From Acidimicrobiia bacterium (lineage in GTDB: Bacteria; Actinomycetota; Acidimicrobiia; Acidimicrobiales; AC-14), in contig JAFAUA010000118.1 in the NCBI GenBank assembly GCA_019243595.1, positions 1 to 13,906 on the forward strand: a DNA stretch of 13,906 bases, given 5' to 3'. The notes beneath the pieces are model-generated. The model was not told where the DNA came from. It did no database searches and was given only the letters and a program-made list of their open reading frames with translations. This document shows positions 1-7,430 of this stretch, piece by piece. The stretch's first letter is position 1, and every line of letters starts with the position of its first letter. A program made the translations under genes and the position numbers.

Positions 1-1
1 G

Positions 2-532
2 CTCAACGCCGACACCGTCGACATGGCGACCCTGCCGACGTCGCCGTTCACGACCCGCATCGGCGGCCTCACCGCCGACGTGCTGCGCCTCAAGCAGCCC
101 GAAGCCCAGCCGTTGATCGACCGCATCAACGGCATCACCCCGCCACCCGCCCCTCCGGTCACCCCTGCGAATACGCGCGTGCGCGTCCTCAACGGCACCG
201 GCCAAACCGGGGTGGCCGCCCAGGTCTCCGTGGCCCTCCAGGGCCCGGGCTTCAGCGTGGCCGACCGCGGCACCGCATCGGGCGGCCGGTACGCGCAGTC
301 GCTCATCCGCTATGCGCCCGGCAGCCTCGACAAGGCGCAGCTCCTGCAGCGCTACCTCCAGAACGCGCCGCGGCTGGTCTCGGACCCGAGCCTGCGCACC
401 GTCGACGTCGCCCTGGTCATCGGGTCCGACTACACCGGCGTCCGGGACACCCCGGCGCCGCCGAATCCCACGACCACGCCCACGACGGTGGCGAGCAAGG
501 GCGGGCCGCCGACGACCGTCGCACCCTGTTAG
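2..532 (+). CDS. LCP (LytR-CpsA-Psr) family protein, C-terminal part with LytR_C domain
   Basis: The gene is cut by the left edge; 176 residues are visible, with the frame open to base 2. Residues about 60-147 match the LytR_C domain: it opens with VRVLNGTG, followed by a GFSV strand, an S-x-I-x-Y-x-PG turn and a closing VALVIGSDY strand. LytR_C commonly follows the catalytic LCP domain in actinobacterial enzymes that transfer undecaprenyl-linked glycopolymers onto peptidoglycan outside the membrane. The first ~35 visible residues (TLPTSPF and following) look like the end of that catalytic domain, but its Arg/Asp catalytic residues lie outside the window. The domain is followed by a Pro/Thr-rich low-complexity tail of about 25 residues ending in Cys. 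The next gene starts 37 nt later behind its own promoter-like box, so they may not share a transcript. A LytR_C protein without an LCP domain is the alternative, because the catalytic part is not visible. Confidence 0.82.
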   Translation, partial: LNADTVDMATLPTSPFTTRIGGLTADVLRLKQPEAQPLIDRINGITPPPAPPVTPANTRVRVLNGTGQTGVAAQVSVALQGPGFSVADRGTASGGRYAQSLIRYAPGSLDKAQLLQRYLQNAPRLVSDPSLRTVDVALVIGSDYTGVRDTPAPPNPTTTPTTVASKGGPPTTVAPC

Positions 533-555
533 AGGGGTGTTCTCGGCCAGCCCCT

Positions 556-561
556 TACGCT
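556..561 (+). promoter_or_regulatory. Candidate -10 box for leaderless rmlD transcript
   Basis: TACGCT fits the actinobacterial TANNNT -10 pattern and ends exactly 7 nt before the GTG at 569, so transcription would start at or next to the start codon. No purine-rich Shine-Dalgarno sequence stands before the GTG. No convincing -35 is visible. The same TACG-T/N7/GTG arrangement precedes the permease gene at 13094. Confidence 0.5.
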
Positions 562-568
562 GAGGCGA

Positions 569-1411
569 GTGAGGGTCCTCATCACCGGTGCGGGTGGCGC
601 GCTTGGTCGTGACCTCGTCAGCGCGTTCGCAGGCCACGAAGTCGTCGCCGCTGCGCACGAGCAGCTCGACGTTTCCGACCGCGACGCCGTCCTGCAGGTG
701 CTCGGGGCGTCGGCACCCGACGCCGTCGTCCACGCCGGGGCGTGGACGAACGTCGACGGCTGCGAGCTCGACCCCGACCACGCCTTCGCGGTGAATGCCC
801 TCGGCACTCGCCACGTGGTCGAGGGCGCCCGTCTCGTCGGGGCGCGCGTCTGTTACGTGTCGACGGATTACGTCTTCGATGGGCACGCCAACCAGCCCTA
901 CGTCGAGTGGGACGCCACGAACCCCGTGTCGATGTACGGGCGCTCAAAGCTCGGCGGCGAGCACGAGCTCGGTCCGGAGGACACCCTGGTGCGCACGTCG
1001 TGGGTGTGCGGCCGCTGGGGCAAGAACTTCGTGAAGACGATCTTCGAGCGGGCGCGCTCGGGGCAGGCTCTGACCGTTGTCGACGATCAGCACGGCTGCC
1101 CCACGTTCACCGAGGACCTGGCGGAGATGATCCGCCGCCTGGTCGTCGAGCGCCGGCCGGGCGTGTTCCACGTCACCAACCAAGGCCCCACGACCTGGTT
1201 CGCGCTGGCGCGTGAGGTCGCCGAGCTGGCCGGCCTTGATCCCGAACAGGTCCAGCCGATCACGACCGCCGAGCTCGATCCGCCGCGCCCGGCACCCCGG
1301 CCCGCGTATTCGGTCCTCGACAATGCAGCCTTGCGGCTCGGCGGCGTCCCGCTGCTGGCCGACTACCACGAACCCCTGGAACGTTTGGTGAAGGAGCTAT
1401 TGAGTCAATGA
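569..1411 (+). CDS. rfbD: dTDP-4-dehydrorhamnose reductase
   Basis: RmlD/RfbD reduces dTDP-4-dehydro-L-rhamnose to dTDP-L-rhamnose with NAD(P)H, the last step in making the activated rhamnose used for cell-wall and surface glycans. The 280-residue protein has the family's usual length. It shows the N-terminal Rossmann motif GAGGALG (residues 7-13), the hallmark YVSTDYVFDG (96-105), the catalytic Tyr123-x3-Lys127 pair (YGRSK) and the late RPAYSVLDN segment typical of RmlD (RPxxSxLxN). The GTG start is supported by the N-terminus MRVLITGAGG, which places the nucleotide-binding strand correctly, and by a -10-like box 7 nt upstream. The stop overlaps the ugd start as ATGA. rmlA, rmlB and rmlC are not in the window, so the earlier steps must be encoded elsewhere. 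Confidence 0.93.
   Translation: MRVLITGAGGALGRDLVSAFAGHEVVAAAHEQLDVSDRDAVLQVLGASAPDAVVHAGAWTNVDGCELDPDHAFAVNALGTRHVVEGARLVGARVCYVSTDYVFDGHANQPYVEWDATNPVSMYGRSKLGGEHELGPEDTLVRTSWVCGRWGKNFVKTIFERARSGQALTVVDDQHGCPTFTEDLAEMIRRLVVERRPGVFHVTNQGPTTWFALAREVAELAGLDPEQVQPITTAELDPPRPAPRPAYSVLDNAALRLGGVPLLADYHEPLERLVKELLSQ
1391..1396 (+). promoter_or_regulatory. Shine-Dalgarno sequence for ugd
   Basis: AAGGAG lies inside the end of rmlD, 11 nt before the ATG at 1408. It is one of the few strong ribosome-binding sites in the window. It supports the ATG that overlaps the rmlD stop. Confidence 0.7.
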
Positions 1412-2676
1412 GTCGCATCGCAGTGCTGGGGGCGGGATACGTCGGGCTGACGACCGCCGCCTGCTTCTCGCATCTGGGCCATCAGGTGGTGTGCGCCGAC
1501 GTGCTGCCCGACCGCGTGGACCAGCTGTCCCGCGGTGAGGTGCCGATCCGTGAGTCGGGGCTCGAGGAGCTCATCCGCACCGGGCTCGACGGTGGCCACC
1601 TGACGTTCGTCGTCGGCGAGAAGGCGGCCGCCGAGGACTGCGAGTTCTGCTACCTGTGCGTGCCGACGCCCCAGGGCCCCGACGGCTCGGCCGACCTCAG
1701 CTTCATCAGGCAGGCGGCGACGGCGGTGGCGTCGGTCCTGCCGGCCGAGTCGGTCGTCGTCAACAAGTCCACGGTGCCGGTGGGGTCGACGCGCGTCGTC
1801 GAGCAGGCGCTTGGCCGTGACGACGTCACCGTGGCGTCCAACCCCGAGTTCCTGCGCGAGGGCTCGGCGGTGCACGACTTCCTGCATCCCGACCGCATCG
1901 TGATCGGCTGCGAGGATCAGGCGACGGCCGGTCGGGTCGCCGCCCTGTTCGAGGGCATCCAGGCGCCCGTGATCGTCACTGATCCGGCGTCTGCCGAGAC
2001 GATCAAGTACGCATCGAACGCGTTCCTCGCCACCAAGGTCTCGTTCGTCAACGCCATCGCGAACGTGTGCGAGGCGGTCGGCGCCGACGTGCGGGAAGTC
2101 GTCCTGGGCATGGGCTACGACCGCCGCATCGGCTTCGAGTTCCTCAAGCCCGGCCCGGGCTGGGGTGGCAGCTGCTTCCCGAAGGACACGCGAGCGCTCA
2201 TTCGCATCGCCGAGGACGCGGGCTACGACTTCGACCTCCTCAAGGGCGTGGTCGCCGTCAACGATGAGCAGTTCGACCGGGTGGTCGCCAAGGTCGAGCG
2301 GATGGTCGGCGGCCTCGACGACAAGCTGGTCGCGGCGTGGGGCCTGACGTTCAAGGCCCGCACCGACGACCTGCGCGGCTCGCCGGCGACCGAGGTGCTC
2401 CATCGCCTGCAGGAGCGGGGGGCGCGGGTCCGCGCCTACGACCCCGCGATCACCGAGAACGTCGACGGGATCGAGGTCGCTGCCGATCCGTACGCGGCCT
2501 GCGAGGGCGCGTCGGTGCTGCTGGTGCTCACCGAATGGGACGAGTTCCGCTGGCTCGATTTCGAGAAGGTCGGTGGTCTTATGGCCGAGCGCAACCTGGT
2601 CGACGGGCGCAACCTGCTCGACCCGGCGGCCGTCCGCCGCCGCGGGTTCACCTACGACGCCATCGGCCGGAGCTGA
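1408..2676 (+). CDS. ugd: UDP-glucose 6-dehydrogenase
   Basis: Ugd oxidises UDP-glucose to UDP-glucuronate with two NAD+. The 422-residue protein has the three-part UDP-glucose/GDP-mannose dehydrogenase layout. The N-terminal NAD domain carries GAGYVG (8-13), the TPQGPDGSADLSF loop and NPEFLREGSAV. The central helical segment carries Lys200 and Asn204 (ETIKYASN). The catalytic Cys256 sits in GWGGSCFPKDT. The C-terminal UDP-binding domain contains GLTFKARTDDLRGSPA. The related dehydrogenases for GDP-mannose or UDP-HexNAc are less likely, because the direct neighbour is a UDP-glucuronate decarboxylase that would consume this product. It overlaps rmlD by 4 nt (ATGA) and uxs follows after 3 nt, so co-translation is expected. 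The substrate call is inference from motif style and context. Confidence 0.93.
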   Translation: MSRIAVLGAGYVGLTTAACFSHLGHQVVCADVLPDRVDQLSRGEVPIRESGLEELIRTGLDGGHLTFVVGEKAAAEDCEFCYLCVPTPQGPDGSADLSFIRQAATAVASVLPAESVVVNKSTVPVGSTRVVEQALGRDDVTVASNPEFLREGSAVHDFLHPDRIVIGCEDQATAGRVAALFEGIQAPVIVTDPASAETIKYASNAFLATKVSFVNAIANVCEAVGADVREVVLGMGYDRRIGFEFLKPGPGWGGSCFPKDTRALIRIAEDAGYDFDLLKGVVAVNDEQFDRVVAKVERMVGGLDDKLVAAWGLTFKARTDDLRGSPATEVLHRLQERGARVRAYDPAITENVDGIEVAADPYAACEGASVLLVLTEWDEFRWLDFEKVGGLMAERNLVDGRNLLDPAAVRRRGFTYDAIGRS

Positions 2677-2679
2677 TCG

Positions 2680-3609
2680 ATGGCGCGGGTGGTCGTCACG
2701 GGCGGAGCCGGGTTCGTGGGCTCGCACATCTGTGAGTCGTTGCTCGCCAGGGGAGACGAGGTCGTCGCCATCGACAACCTGCTCACCGGTTCGGTCGACA
2801 ACATCTCGCACCTGTTCGGCGAGAAGGGCTTTGTGTTCGTCGAGCACGACGTCACCAACTACGTGCACGTCAGTGGCCCGGTCGACGCCGTCATGCACTT
2901 CGCCAGTCCCGCCTCGCCGGTCGACTACCTCGAGCACCCGATCAAGACGCTGAAGGTGGGCAGCCTCGGCACTCACAAGACGCTCGGCCTGGCCAAGGAC
3001 AAGGGCGCCCGCTTCATGCTGGCGTCGACGAGCGAGGTCTACGGCGATCCGCTGGAGCATCCGCAGACCGAGCAGTACTGGGGCCACGTCAACCCCGTCG
3101 GGCCCCGCGGTGTCTACGACGAGGCCAAGCGCTTCGCCGAGGCCATGACGATGGCGTACCACCGCTCACACGGTGTTGACGTCCGAATCGTGAGGATCTT
3201 CAACACGTACGGGGAGCGGATGCGGCCCCACGACGGACGCGTGGTCTCGAACTTCATCGTGCAAGCGCTCGCGGGAAAGCCGCTCACCGTCTACGGCGAG
3301 GGCCAGCAGACTCGCAGCTTCTGTCACGTGGAGGACGAGGTCCGCGGCCTCCTTGCCCTGCTCGACAGCGACTACGTGGGCCCGATGAACATCGGCAACC
3401 CCAACGAGTTCACCGTGCTCGAGCTGGCCCAAAAAGTGATCGAGCTCACGGGGTCGTCGTCGGAGATCGTGTACGAGCCCCTGCCTGTCGACGACCCCAC
3501 CCAGCGCAAGCCCGACATCTCGTTGGCGAAGCGCGTCCTCGGGTGGGAACCGGTGATCCCCCTCGAAGAAGGGCTGCGCCGCACGGCGGCGTGGTTTGCG
3601 CGTGGCTGA
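2680..3609 (+). CDS. uxs: UDP-glucuronate decarboxylase (UDP-xylose synthase)
   Basis: This extended short-chain dehydrogenase most likely oxidises and decarboxylates UDP-glucuronate to UDP-xylose. Of its 309 residues, TGGAGFVG (7-14) binds NAD, and Tyr146-x3-Lys150 (YDEAK) is the catalytic pair. The diagnostic UXS features are [18 protein letters not shown] (73-90), STSEVYGDP with Glu119, [12 protein letters not shown] just before the Tyr, and Arg276 in RKPDI. These distinguish UXS from GalE and RmlB, which lack the YWGHVNP signature. Start: ATG 3 nt after the ugd stop, with GGAG at 2669-2672, 7 nt upstream. The ugd-uxs pair forms a two-step route from UDP-glucose to UDP-xylose. The end overlaps the next glycosyltransferase gene, a plausible consumer of one of these sugars. 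Confidence 0.9.
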   Translation: MARVVVTGGAGFVGSHICESLLARGDEVVAIDNLLTGSVDNISHLFGEKGFVFVEHDVTNYVHVSGPVDAVMHFASPASPVDYLEHPIKTLKVGSLGTHKTLGLAKDKGARFMLASTSEVYGDPLEHPQTEQYWGHVNPVGPRGVYDEAKRFAEAMTMAYHRSHGVDVRIVRIFNTYGERMRPHDGRVVSNFIVQALAGKPLTVYGEGQQTRSFCHVEDEVRGLLALLDSDYVGPMNIGNPNEFTVLELAQKVIELTGSSSEIVYEPLPVDDPTQRKPDISLAKRVLGWEPVIPLEEGLRRTAAWFARG

Positions 3610-4474
3610 CCGGCCCCGGGTCAGCGCCGTCGTCGTCAACTACAACGCCCGCGACCACCTGCTCGACTGCATCCGCAGCCTCCGCGCTGACGGCATCGAC
3701 GAGATCGTCCTCGTCGACAACGCGTCGACCGACGGCTCCGTCGAGGCCGTGCACCGCATCGATCCCGACGTCGTCATCGTGCCCACGGGCGGCAACCTCG
3801 GCTTCGGGTCGGCGGCCAACCGGGGGCTGGCCGTGGCGCGGGGCCGGTACGTCACCGTGCTCAACCCCGACGCCGTCGTCGAGGGCGGCACGATCAAGGC
3901 GCTCGCCGAAGCCCTCGACGCCGATCCCGGGCTGGGCGCGGTGGCCCCGCGGGTCGACAACCCCGACGGCACCCTGTACCCGTCGGTGCGCGCCTTTCCG
4001 AGCATGGGTGACGCCGTCGGGCACGCCTTCCTCGGTTTCGTCGCCCCCCGCAACCGCTTCAGCCGTCGATACCGGATGCTCGACTGGGACCACGCCCACG
4101 CGTCCGACGTCGACTGGGCGTCGGGCACCTGTCTGATGCTGCGGGCCGATGCCCTCGGCGAGGACGCGCGCTTCGACGAGAGCTATTTCATGTACGTCGA
4201 GGACGTCGATCTGTGTTGGCGGCTCCGCCAAGCCGGCTGGCGGGTGGGCTACGAACCGGCCGCCCGGGTGGTGCACACCGTGGGCGCCTCGAGCGAGCTG
4301 GCGCCGTATCGGATGATCGCTGCCCACCACCGGTCGCTGCTGCGGTTCTCGGCCCGTACTGCCCAGGGTCGCCGGCGGGCGCTGCTGCCGCTCGTCGCCG
4401 CCGGCCTCGCCGTGCGCACGGTGCTCGCCTGGCTCCAGCGGGCGTCCCGCGGGCGACCCCACGCCGCGCCGTAG
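3602..4474 (+). CDS. Family 2 glycosyltransferase, rhamnosyltransferase-like
   Basis: This is a GT-A fold, family 2 glycosyltransferase of 290 residues from the chosen GTG. Motifs in order: VVNYN (11-15) and VDNASTDGS (38-46) for nucleotide binding; a [12 protein letters not shown] loop; LNPDA (87-91) in the place of the metal-binding Dx[13 protein letters not shown] (170-181); and the acceptor/base region [16 protein letters not shown] with Glu200-Asp201. This pattern is shared with WbbL-type rhamnosyltransferases, so with rmlD upstream, dTDP-rhamnose is a likely donor; UDP-xylose or UDP-glucuronate remains possible. The C-terminal ~20 residues (261-278) are hydrophobic and may help membrane association. 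A TTG six bases upstream (3596) is an alternative start; GTG at 3602 gives an 8-nt overlap with uxs. No Shine-Dalgarno sequence is visible, so translation probably depends on uxs. It is the last gene before a terminator. Confidence 0.88.
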   Translation: MADRPRVSAVVVNYNARDHLLDCIRSLRADGIDEIVLVDNASTDGSVEAVHRIDPDVVIVPTGGNLGFGSAANRGLAVARGRYVTVLNPDAVVEGGTIKALAEALDADPGLGAVAPRVDNPDGTLYPSVRAFPSMGDAVGHAFLGFVAPRNRFSRRYRMLDWDHAHASDVDWASGTCLMLRADALGEDARFDESYFMYVEDVDLCWRLRQAGWRVGYEPAARVVHTVGASSELAPYRMIAAHHRSLLRFSARTAQGRRRALLPLVAAGLAVRTVLAWLQRASRGRPHAAP

Positions 4475-4476
4475 AT

Positions 4477-4517
4477 CTTTTCGCCGCCGAACCGAAGGTT
4501 CGGCGACGAGCTAAAAG
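4477..4517 (+). repeat. Strong inverted repeat (hairpin) after the glycosyltransferase
   Basis: A perfect 9-bp inverted repeat (CGCCGAACC at 4485-4493, GGTTCGGCG at 4497-4505) with a 3-nt GAA loop begins 11 nt after the stop codon. It is flanked by a second complementary pair, CTTTT (4477-4481) and AAAAG (4513-4517), so a longer interrupted stem is possible. No T tract follows on either strand, so it is not a classic terminator by itself. It may protect the 3' end of the transcript or act together with the terminator just downstream. Confidence 0.6.
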
Positions 4518-4519
4518 GA

Positions 4520-4549
4520 GCCCTGCCTAATCGGCAGGGCGCTGTCTTT
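4520..4549 (+). terminator. Rho-independent terminator of the rmlD-ugd-uxs-GT unit
   Basis: An 8-bp GC-rich stem (GCCCTGCC at 4520-4527, GGCAGGGC at 4533-4540) with a 5-nt loop TAATC is followed by the T-rich run GCTGTCTTTCTCT. It is preceded by an A-rich stretch. This is the clearest intrinsic terminator in the window and closes the first operon. From here to 4622 I see no gene or further clear structure. Confidence 0.72.
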
Positions 4550-4622
4550 CTCTCAGCCGGGCGGGCCTTCGGCGAGGGCGGCCGAGATGCGCGCCGCTGA
4601 CGGGAGCCCCTGGGACCTCCGG

Positions 4623-4628
4623 TAACGT
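4623..4628 (+). promoter_or_regulatory. Candidate -10 box upstream of the His-rich membrane protein gene
   Basis: TAACGT fits TANNNT and ends 11 nt before the ATG at 4640. Initiation about 7 nt downstream would leave a leader of only about 4-5 nt. No Shine-Dalgarno sequence is present. The box follows the terminator, as expected for a new transcription unit. The -35 is not recognisable. Confidence 0.4.
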
Positions 4629-4639
4629 GCGCGGCCGAG

Positions 4640-5392
4640 ATGGGCAAGGCATCGTCGTCCAAGAAGGTTTCTCGCGTCGCGCGCACGGGCGGCGGACGGA
4701 CCACTCGCCGTGGCACCGGATCGTGGATCTTCCCCGGGTTCATGGCTGTCGTGGTCGTCCTCGGCGTCCTCGGCGTGTGGCTGTCGCGCGACGCCGCCCA
4801 CCACAAGGCGGCGGCCGACCAGCCGACGGTGAACGACCACTGGCACGCGGCATACGGGTTCGACATCTGCGGCAACTTCCTGCCCGATCTGCCCCAGCCG
4901 CCGAACCTCATCGGGTTGCACACCCACGGCGACGGCGTCATCCACATCGAGCCCCAGGACCCGATCCTCGACACGGGTAAGCACGCGACCCTTGGCCGTT
5001 ACGTCTCCGGCTACCCGGGTCTGAAGCTGACCCGCACGAGCTTCACGGTCCTGAACCAGACCTGGACCAACGGCGAGCCGAAGTGCGACAACAAGCCCGG
5101 CTATGTCGTCGTGAAGAGCAACGGCAAGCTCGTAAACGGCGATCCGAACAACCTGCGGGTGCCGAAGAACGGCTGGGTCACGATCGCCTTCGTCCCCAAG
5201 GGCACCGACGTGCCGGCGCCGCCGAACTGGCAGGACAAGGTCGCCAAGGCCAACGGTGGCACGAAGGGCCACAACACACCGACGACGATGCCCAACGGCA
5301 CCCCGACCAGCGCTCCGTCGGCGCCCACTTCGACGCCATCAGCGGCGCCGCCCACCACCGCAACACCGGGGCCGCCCACCACCCTGAAGTGA
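4640..5392 (+). CDS. Membrane-anchored His-rich extracytoplasmic protein of unknown function
   Basis: The 250-residue protein has a basic cytoplasmic N-terminus (residues 1-28, rich in Lys/Arg/Ser/Gly), one membrane span at about 29-48 and then an external domain. That domain has two conserved-looking clusters: DHWHAAYGFDICG (66-78, His67, His69, Cys77) and GLHTHGDGVIHIEP (92-105, His94, His96, His102). The spacing suggests a metal or ligand site, but that is inference. Cys77 and Cys149 could form a disulfide. Residues about 211-250 are a Pro/Thr/Ser-rich tail like those of wall-exposed actinobacterial proteins. I recall similar HWHAAYG/HTHGDG proteins in other actinobacteria annotated only as hypothetical. 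Its stop overlaps the GTG of the nucleotidyltransferase (GTGA), so the genes are translationally coupled and a role in envelope glycan assembly is plausible. The start is the first ATG in frame after the terminator. Confidence 0.85.
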   Translation: MGKASSSKKVSRVARTGGGRTTRRGTGSWIFPGFMAVVVVLGVLGVWLSRDAAHHKAAADQPTVNDHWHAAYGFDICGNFLPDLPQPPNLIGLHTHGDGVIHIEPQDPILDTGKHATLGRYVSGYPGLKLTRTSFTVLNQTWTNGEPKCDNKPGYVVVKSNGKLVNGDPNNLRVPKNGWVTIAFVPKGTDVPAPPNWQDKVAKANGGTKGHNTPTTMPNGTPTSAPSAPTSTPSAAPPTTATPGPPTTLK

Positions 5393-6459
5393 AAGCGGTC
5401 GTGCTGGTCGGGGGCGAAGGCACCCGGCTGCAGCCGCTGACCTTCACGACGCCCAAGCAGATGCTTCCCGTCGCCGAGGTGACGGTTATCGAGCGGGTGC
5501 TGAACCGCCTGGCCGCGAACGGGGTGACCGAAGCCGTCCTCTCGCTTGGTTACCAGCCCGACGCTTTTCTCACTGCGTTCCCCGACGACCGGGCCGCGGG
5601 CGTCGCCCTGTCCTACGCCATCGACCCCGAGCCGCTGGACACGGCCGGCGCCGTCGGCTTCTCGGCCCGGGCGCTTGGTGTCGAGGAAACGTTCGTGGTC
5701 GTGAACGGCGACGTGCTCACCGACCAGGACCTCGGTGCGCTCGTGGACTTCCACCAAGCGCGCGGCGCCGAGGCGACCATCGCCCTGACCGAGGTCGCCG
5801 ACCCCTCCGCCTTCGGCGTCGTGGCCCTGGGCGAACAGGGCCGCGTCGACGCGTTCGTCGAGAAGCCGGCACGGGGAACCGAGCCGAGCAACCTGATCAA
5901 CGCAGGGACGTATGTCCTCGAGCCCTCGGTGCTCGACCGCATTCCCGAAGGTCGGTCGTCGATCGAGCGCCAGGTGTTCCCCTCGATGGTCGCGGACGGC
6001 CGGGTGTTCGCCTCCGCGTCGCCCGCCTACTGGATCGACGTCGGAACGCCGACGACGTATCTGCGCGCCCAGCTCGACCTGCTCGACGGCATCCGGAGGA
6101 TCCCGCCGGCGCCCGATGCTCACGACCGGGGCAACGGCGTGTGGACCCTCGGGAGTCCGCTCGTCGACGGCGATGTCGTCGGCCCCAGTCTCATCGGCGA
6201 CGCCGCCTACGTCGCTCCCGGCGCCCGGGTCGAGCGATCGGTGATCGGTGCCGGTGCGCGCGTCGAGGCGGGTGCCTCCGTCCGCGCCTCGGTGGTGCTG
6301 CCCGGTGCTTTGGTGAAAGCGTCGGCAATCGTCGAAGATTCCATCGTGGGGGAGCGAGCGGTCGTGGGCGAGGGGACCCGGTTGTCGGATCTTTCAGTGA
6401 TCGGCGGCGGCACCAACGTCGACGGACAGCAAGCGCTCGTCGGGGCCCGGCTCTCGTGA
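5389..6459 (+). CDS. Sugar-1-phosphate nucleotidyltransferase, probably mannose-1-phosphate guanylyltransferase
   Basis: The enzyme most likely makes GDP-mannose from mannose-1-phosphate and GTP. The 356-residue protein starts at a GTG overlapping the previous stop (GTGA); the open frame runs much further upstream, but the fold begins exactly here with MKAVVLVGGEGTRL. Motifs: GGEGTRLQPLT and PKQMLP (8-27) for NTP binding and catalysis, NGD (106-108) with the metal-binding Asp108, VEKP (157-160), NAG (171-173) and YWIDVGTP (214-221). Residues about 260-345 are hexapeptide-like repeats (VIGAGARV, SIVGERAVVGEG) forming a left-handed beta-helix. This arrangement resembles the mycobacterial GDP-mannose pyrophosphorylase ManB/RmlA2 type. 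Glucose-1-phosphate thymidylyl- or uridylyltransferase activity cannot be excluded by eye. It is followed by the epimerase with another GTGA overlap. Confidence 0.83.
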   Translation: MKAVVLVGGEGTRLQPLTFTTPKQMLPVAEVTVIERVLNRLAANGVTEAVLSLGYQPDAFLTAFPDDRAAGVALSYAIDPEPLDTAGAVGFSARALGVEETFVVVNGDVLTDQDLGALVDFHQARGAEATIALTEVADPSAFGVVALGEQGRVDAFVEKPARGTEPSNLINAGTYVLEPSVLDRIPEGRSSIERQVFPSMVADGRVFASASPAYWIDVGTPTTYLRAQLDLLDGIRRIPPAPDAHDRGNGVWTLGSPLVDGDVVGPSLIGDAAYVAPGARVERSVIGAGARVEAGASVRASVVLPGALVKASAIVEDSIVGERAVVGEGTRLSDLSVIGGGTNVDGQQALVGARLS

Positions 6460-7430
6460 AAGCGCTCGTCACTGGCGGGGCAGGGTTCATCGGGTCAACG
6501 CTCGTCGACCGCCTCGTCGCCGAGGGCCACCAGGTCGACGTCATCGACGATCTGTCGACGGGGACGCTGGCCAACCTGGCCGACGCCCGGGCGTCCGCCG
6601 ACCATCGCCTTTCCTTCCACCGTCTCGACGTCCGCGACCCGGCCGTGGTCGAGCTGGTCGAGCGTCGACAGCCAGAGGTCGTCTTCCACCTGGCCGCCCA
6701 GGCCGACGTGCGCGTCTCGGTCGAGCGCCCGGCGTTCGACGCCGAGGTCAACATCATCGGGGCCATCAACATCCTCGAGGGGGCGCGCCTGGGCCGGGCG
6801 CGCAAGATCGTGTTCGCCAGCAGCGGCGGCACGATCTACGGCGAGCCCGAGAAGCTTCCGGTGTCCGAGTCGCACCCCCAGCGCCCGCTTTCCCCGTACG
6901 GGGCGGCGAAAAAGGCTGTCACCGACTACCTCGGCGTGTACCGCGAGCTCCACGGGCTGGAGTTCACGGCGCTCGCGCTCGCCAACGTCTACGGACCCCG
7001 CCAGGATCCCTTCGGCGAGGCGGGTGTCGTCTCGATCTTCGCGGGCAAGCTCCTCGCCGGCGAGCCGTGCACCGTCTATGGCGACGGCCAGCAGACCCGA
7101 GACTTCGTCTACGTCGACGACGTCGTCGACGCCTTCTCTCGCGCCGCGACCAAGGGCAGCGGCCTGCTGATGAACATCGGCACCGGCAAGGAGACTTCGG
7201 TCAACGAGCTGTACCGCACGATGGCGGCCAACGCCGGCGTCCCCGGCGACCCGGTGTACGCCCCGGCCCGCAGCGGCGAGCTGGCCCGCTCATCCCTCGA
7301 CCCCGGCCGGGCCGCCATCCACCTCGGTTGGAAGCCCTGGACTCAGCTCGACGAGGGCACCAGCGCCGTCCTCAAGTGGATGGCCAAGTCGAAGCCCGCC
7401 CCCCACGAGCCGCACACCCCACCCGCTTAG
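6456..7430 (+). CDS. NAD-dependent sugar-nucleotide epimerase (UDP-glucose 4-epimerase-like)
   Basis: This extended short-chain dehydrogenase has 324 residues from the GTG overlapping the upstream stop. It carries TGGAGFIG (6-13), an Asp30-Asp31 pair at the end of strand 2 for NAD ribose, HLAAQADVRVSV (78-89), ASSGGTIYGEP (121-131), and the catalytic Tyr148-x3-Lys152 in SPYGAAK. NVYGPRQDP, VYGDGQQTRDFVYVDDV and NIGTG follow in the expected order. The pattern fits GalE-type UDP-hexose 4-epimerases; the hexose or N-acetylhexosamine substrate cannot be read off. The frame is open far upstream, but the Rossmann strand fixes the start at 6456. It is the last gene of the three-gene unit. Its TAG stop overlaps the TAA stop of cofE on the other strand (7427-7430), leaving no room for a terminator. 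The C-terminal ~15 residues are Pro/His-rich and probably disordered. Confidence 0.87.
   Translation: MKALVTGGAGFIGSTLVDRLVAEGHQVDVIDDLSTGTLANLADARASADHRLSFHRLDVRDPAVVELVERRQPEVVFHLAAQADVRVSVERPAFDAEVNIIGAINILEGARLGRARKIVFASSGGTIYGEPEKLPVSESHPQRPLSPYGAAKKAVTDYLGVYRELHGLEFTALALANVYGPRQDPFGEAGVVSIFAGKLLAGEPCTVYGDGQQTRDFVYVDDVVDAFSRAATKGSGLLMNIGTGKETSVNELYRTMAANAGVPGDPVYAPARSGELARSSLDPGRAAIHLGWKPWTQLDEGTSAVLKWMAKSKPAPHEPHTPPA

Noticed and set aside
1405..3162. 585-codon open frame on the minus strand
   Set aside because: It lies entirely opposite ugd and uxs, both with unmistakable motifs. Its Arg/Asp/Val-rich composition is what antisense translation of GC-rich genes gives, and no domain is recognisable.
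4485..4505. First hairpin as a terminator for the minus strand
   Set aside because: On the minus strand it is followed by GCGAAAAGATC with no T tract, and no minus-strand gene runs toward it from the right.
4553..4622. Possible small gene or RNA between the terminator and the next promoter box
   Set aside because: I found no plausible start with a ribosome-binding site and no strong structure. The short GGCCTTCGGC element gives only a weak stem.
5083..5388. N-terminal extension of the nucleotidyltransferase frame
   Set aside because: It is encoded out of frame inside the preceding gene, is Arg/Gln-rich, and the enzyme fold starts exactly at GTG 5389.
5101..6123. 340-codon open frame on the minus strand
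   Set aside because: It is antisense to the end of the His-rich protein gene and most of the nucleotidyltransferase gene, with low-complexity Gly/Arg/Val composition and no motif.
6141..6455. N-terminal extension of the epimerase frame
   Set aside because: It is an Arg-rich shadow of the nucleotidyltransferase beta-helix region. The NAD-binding strand begins at GTG 6456.
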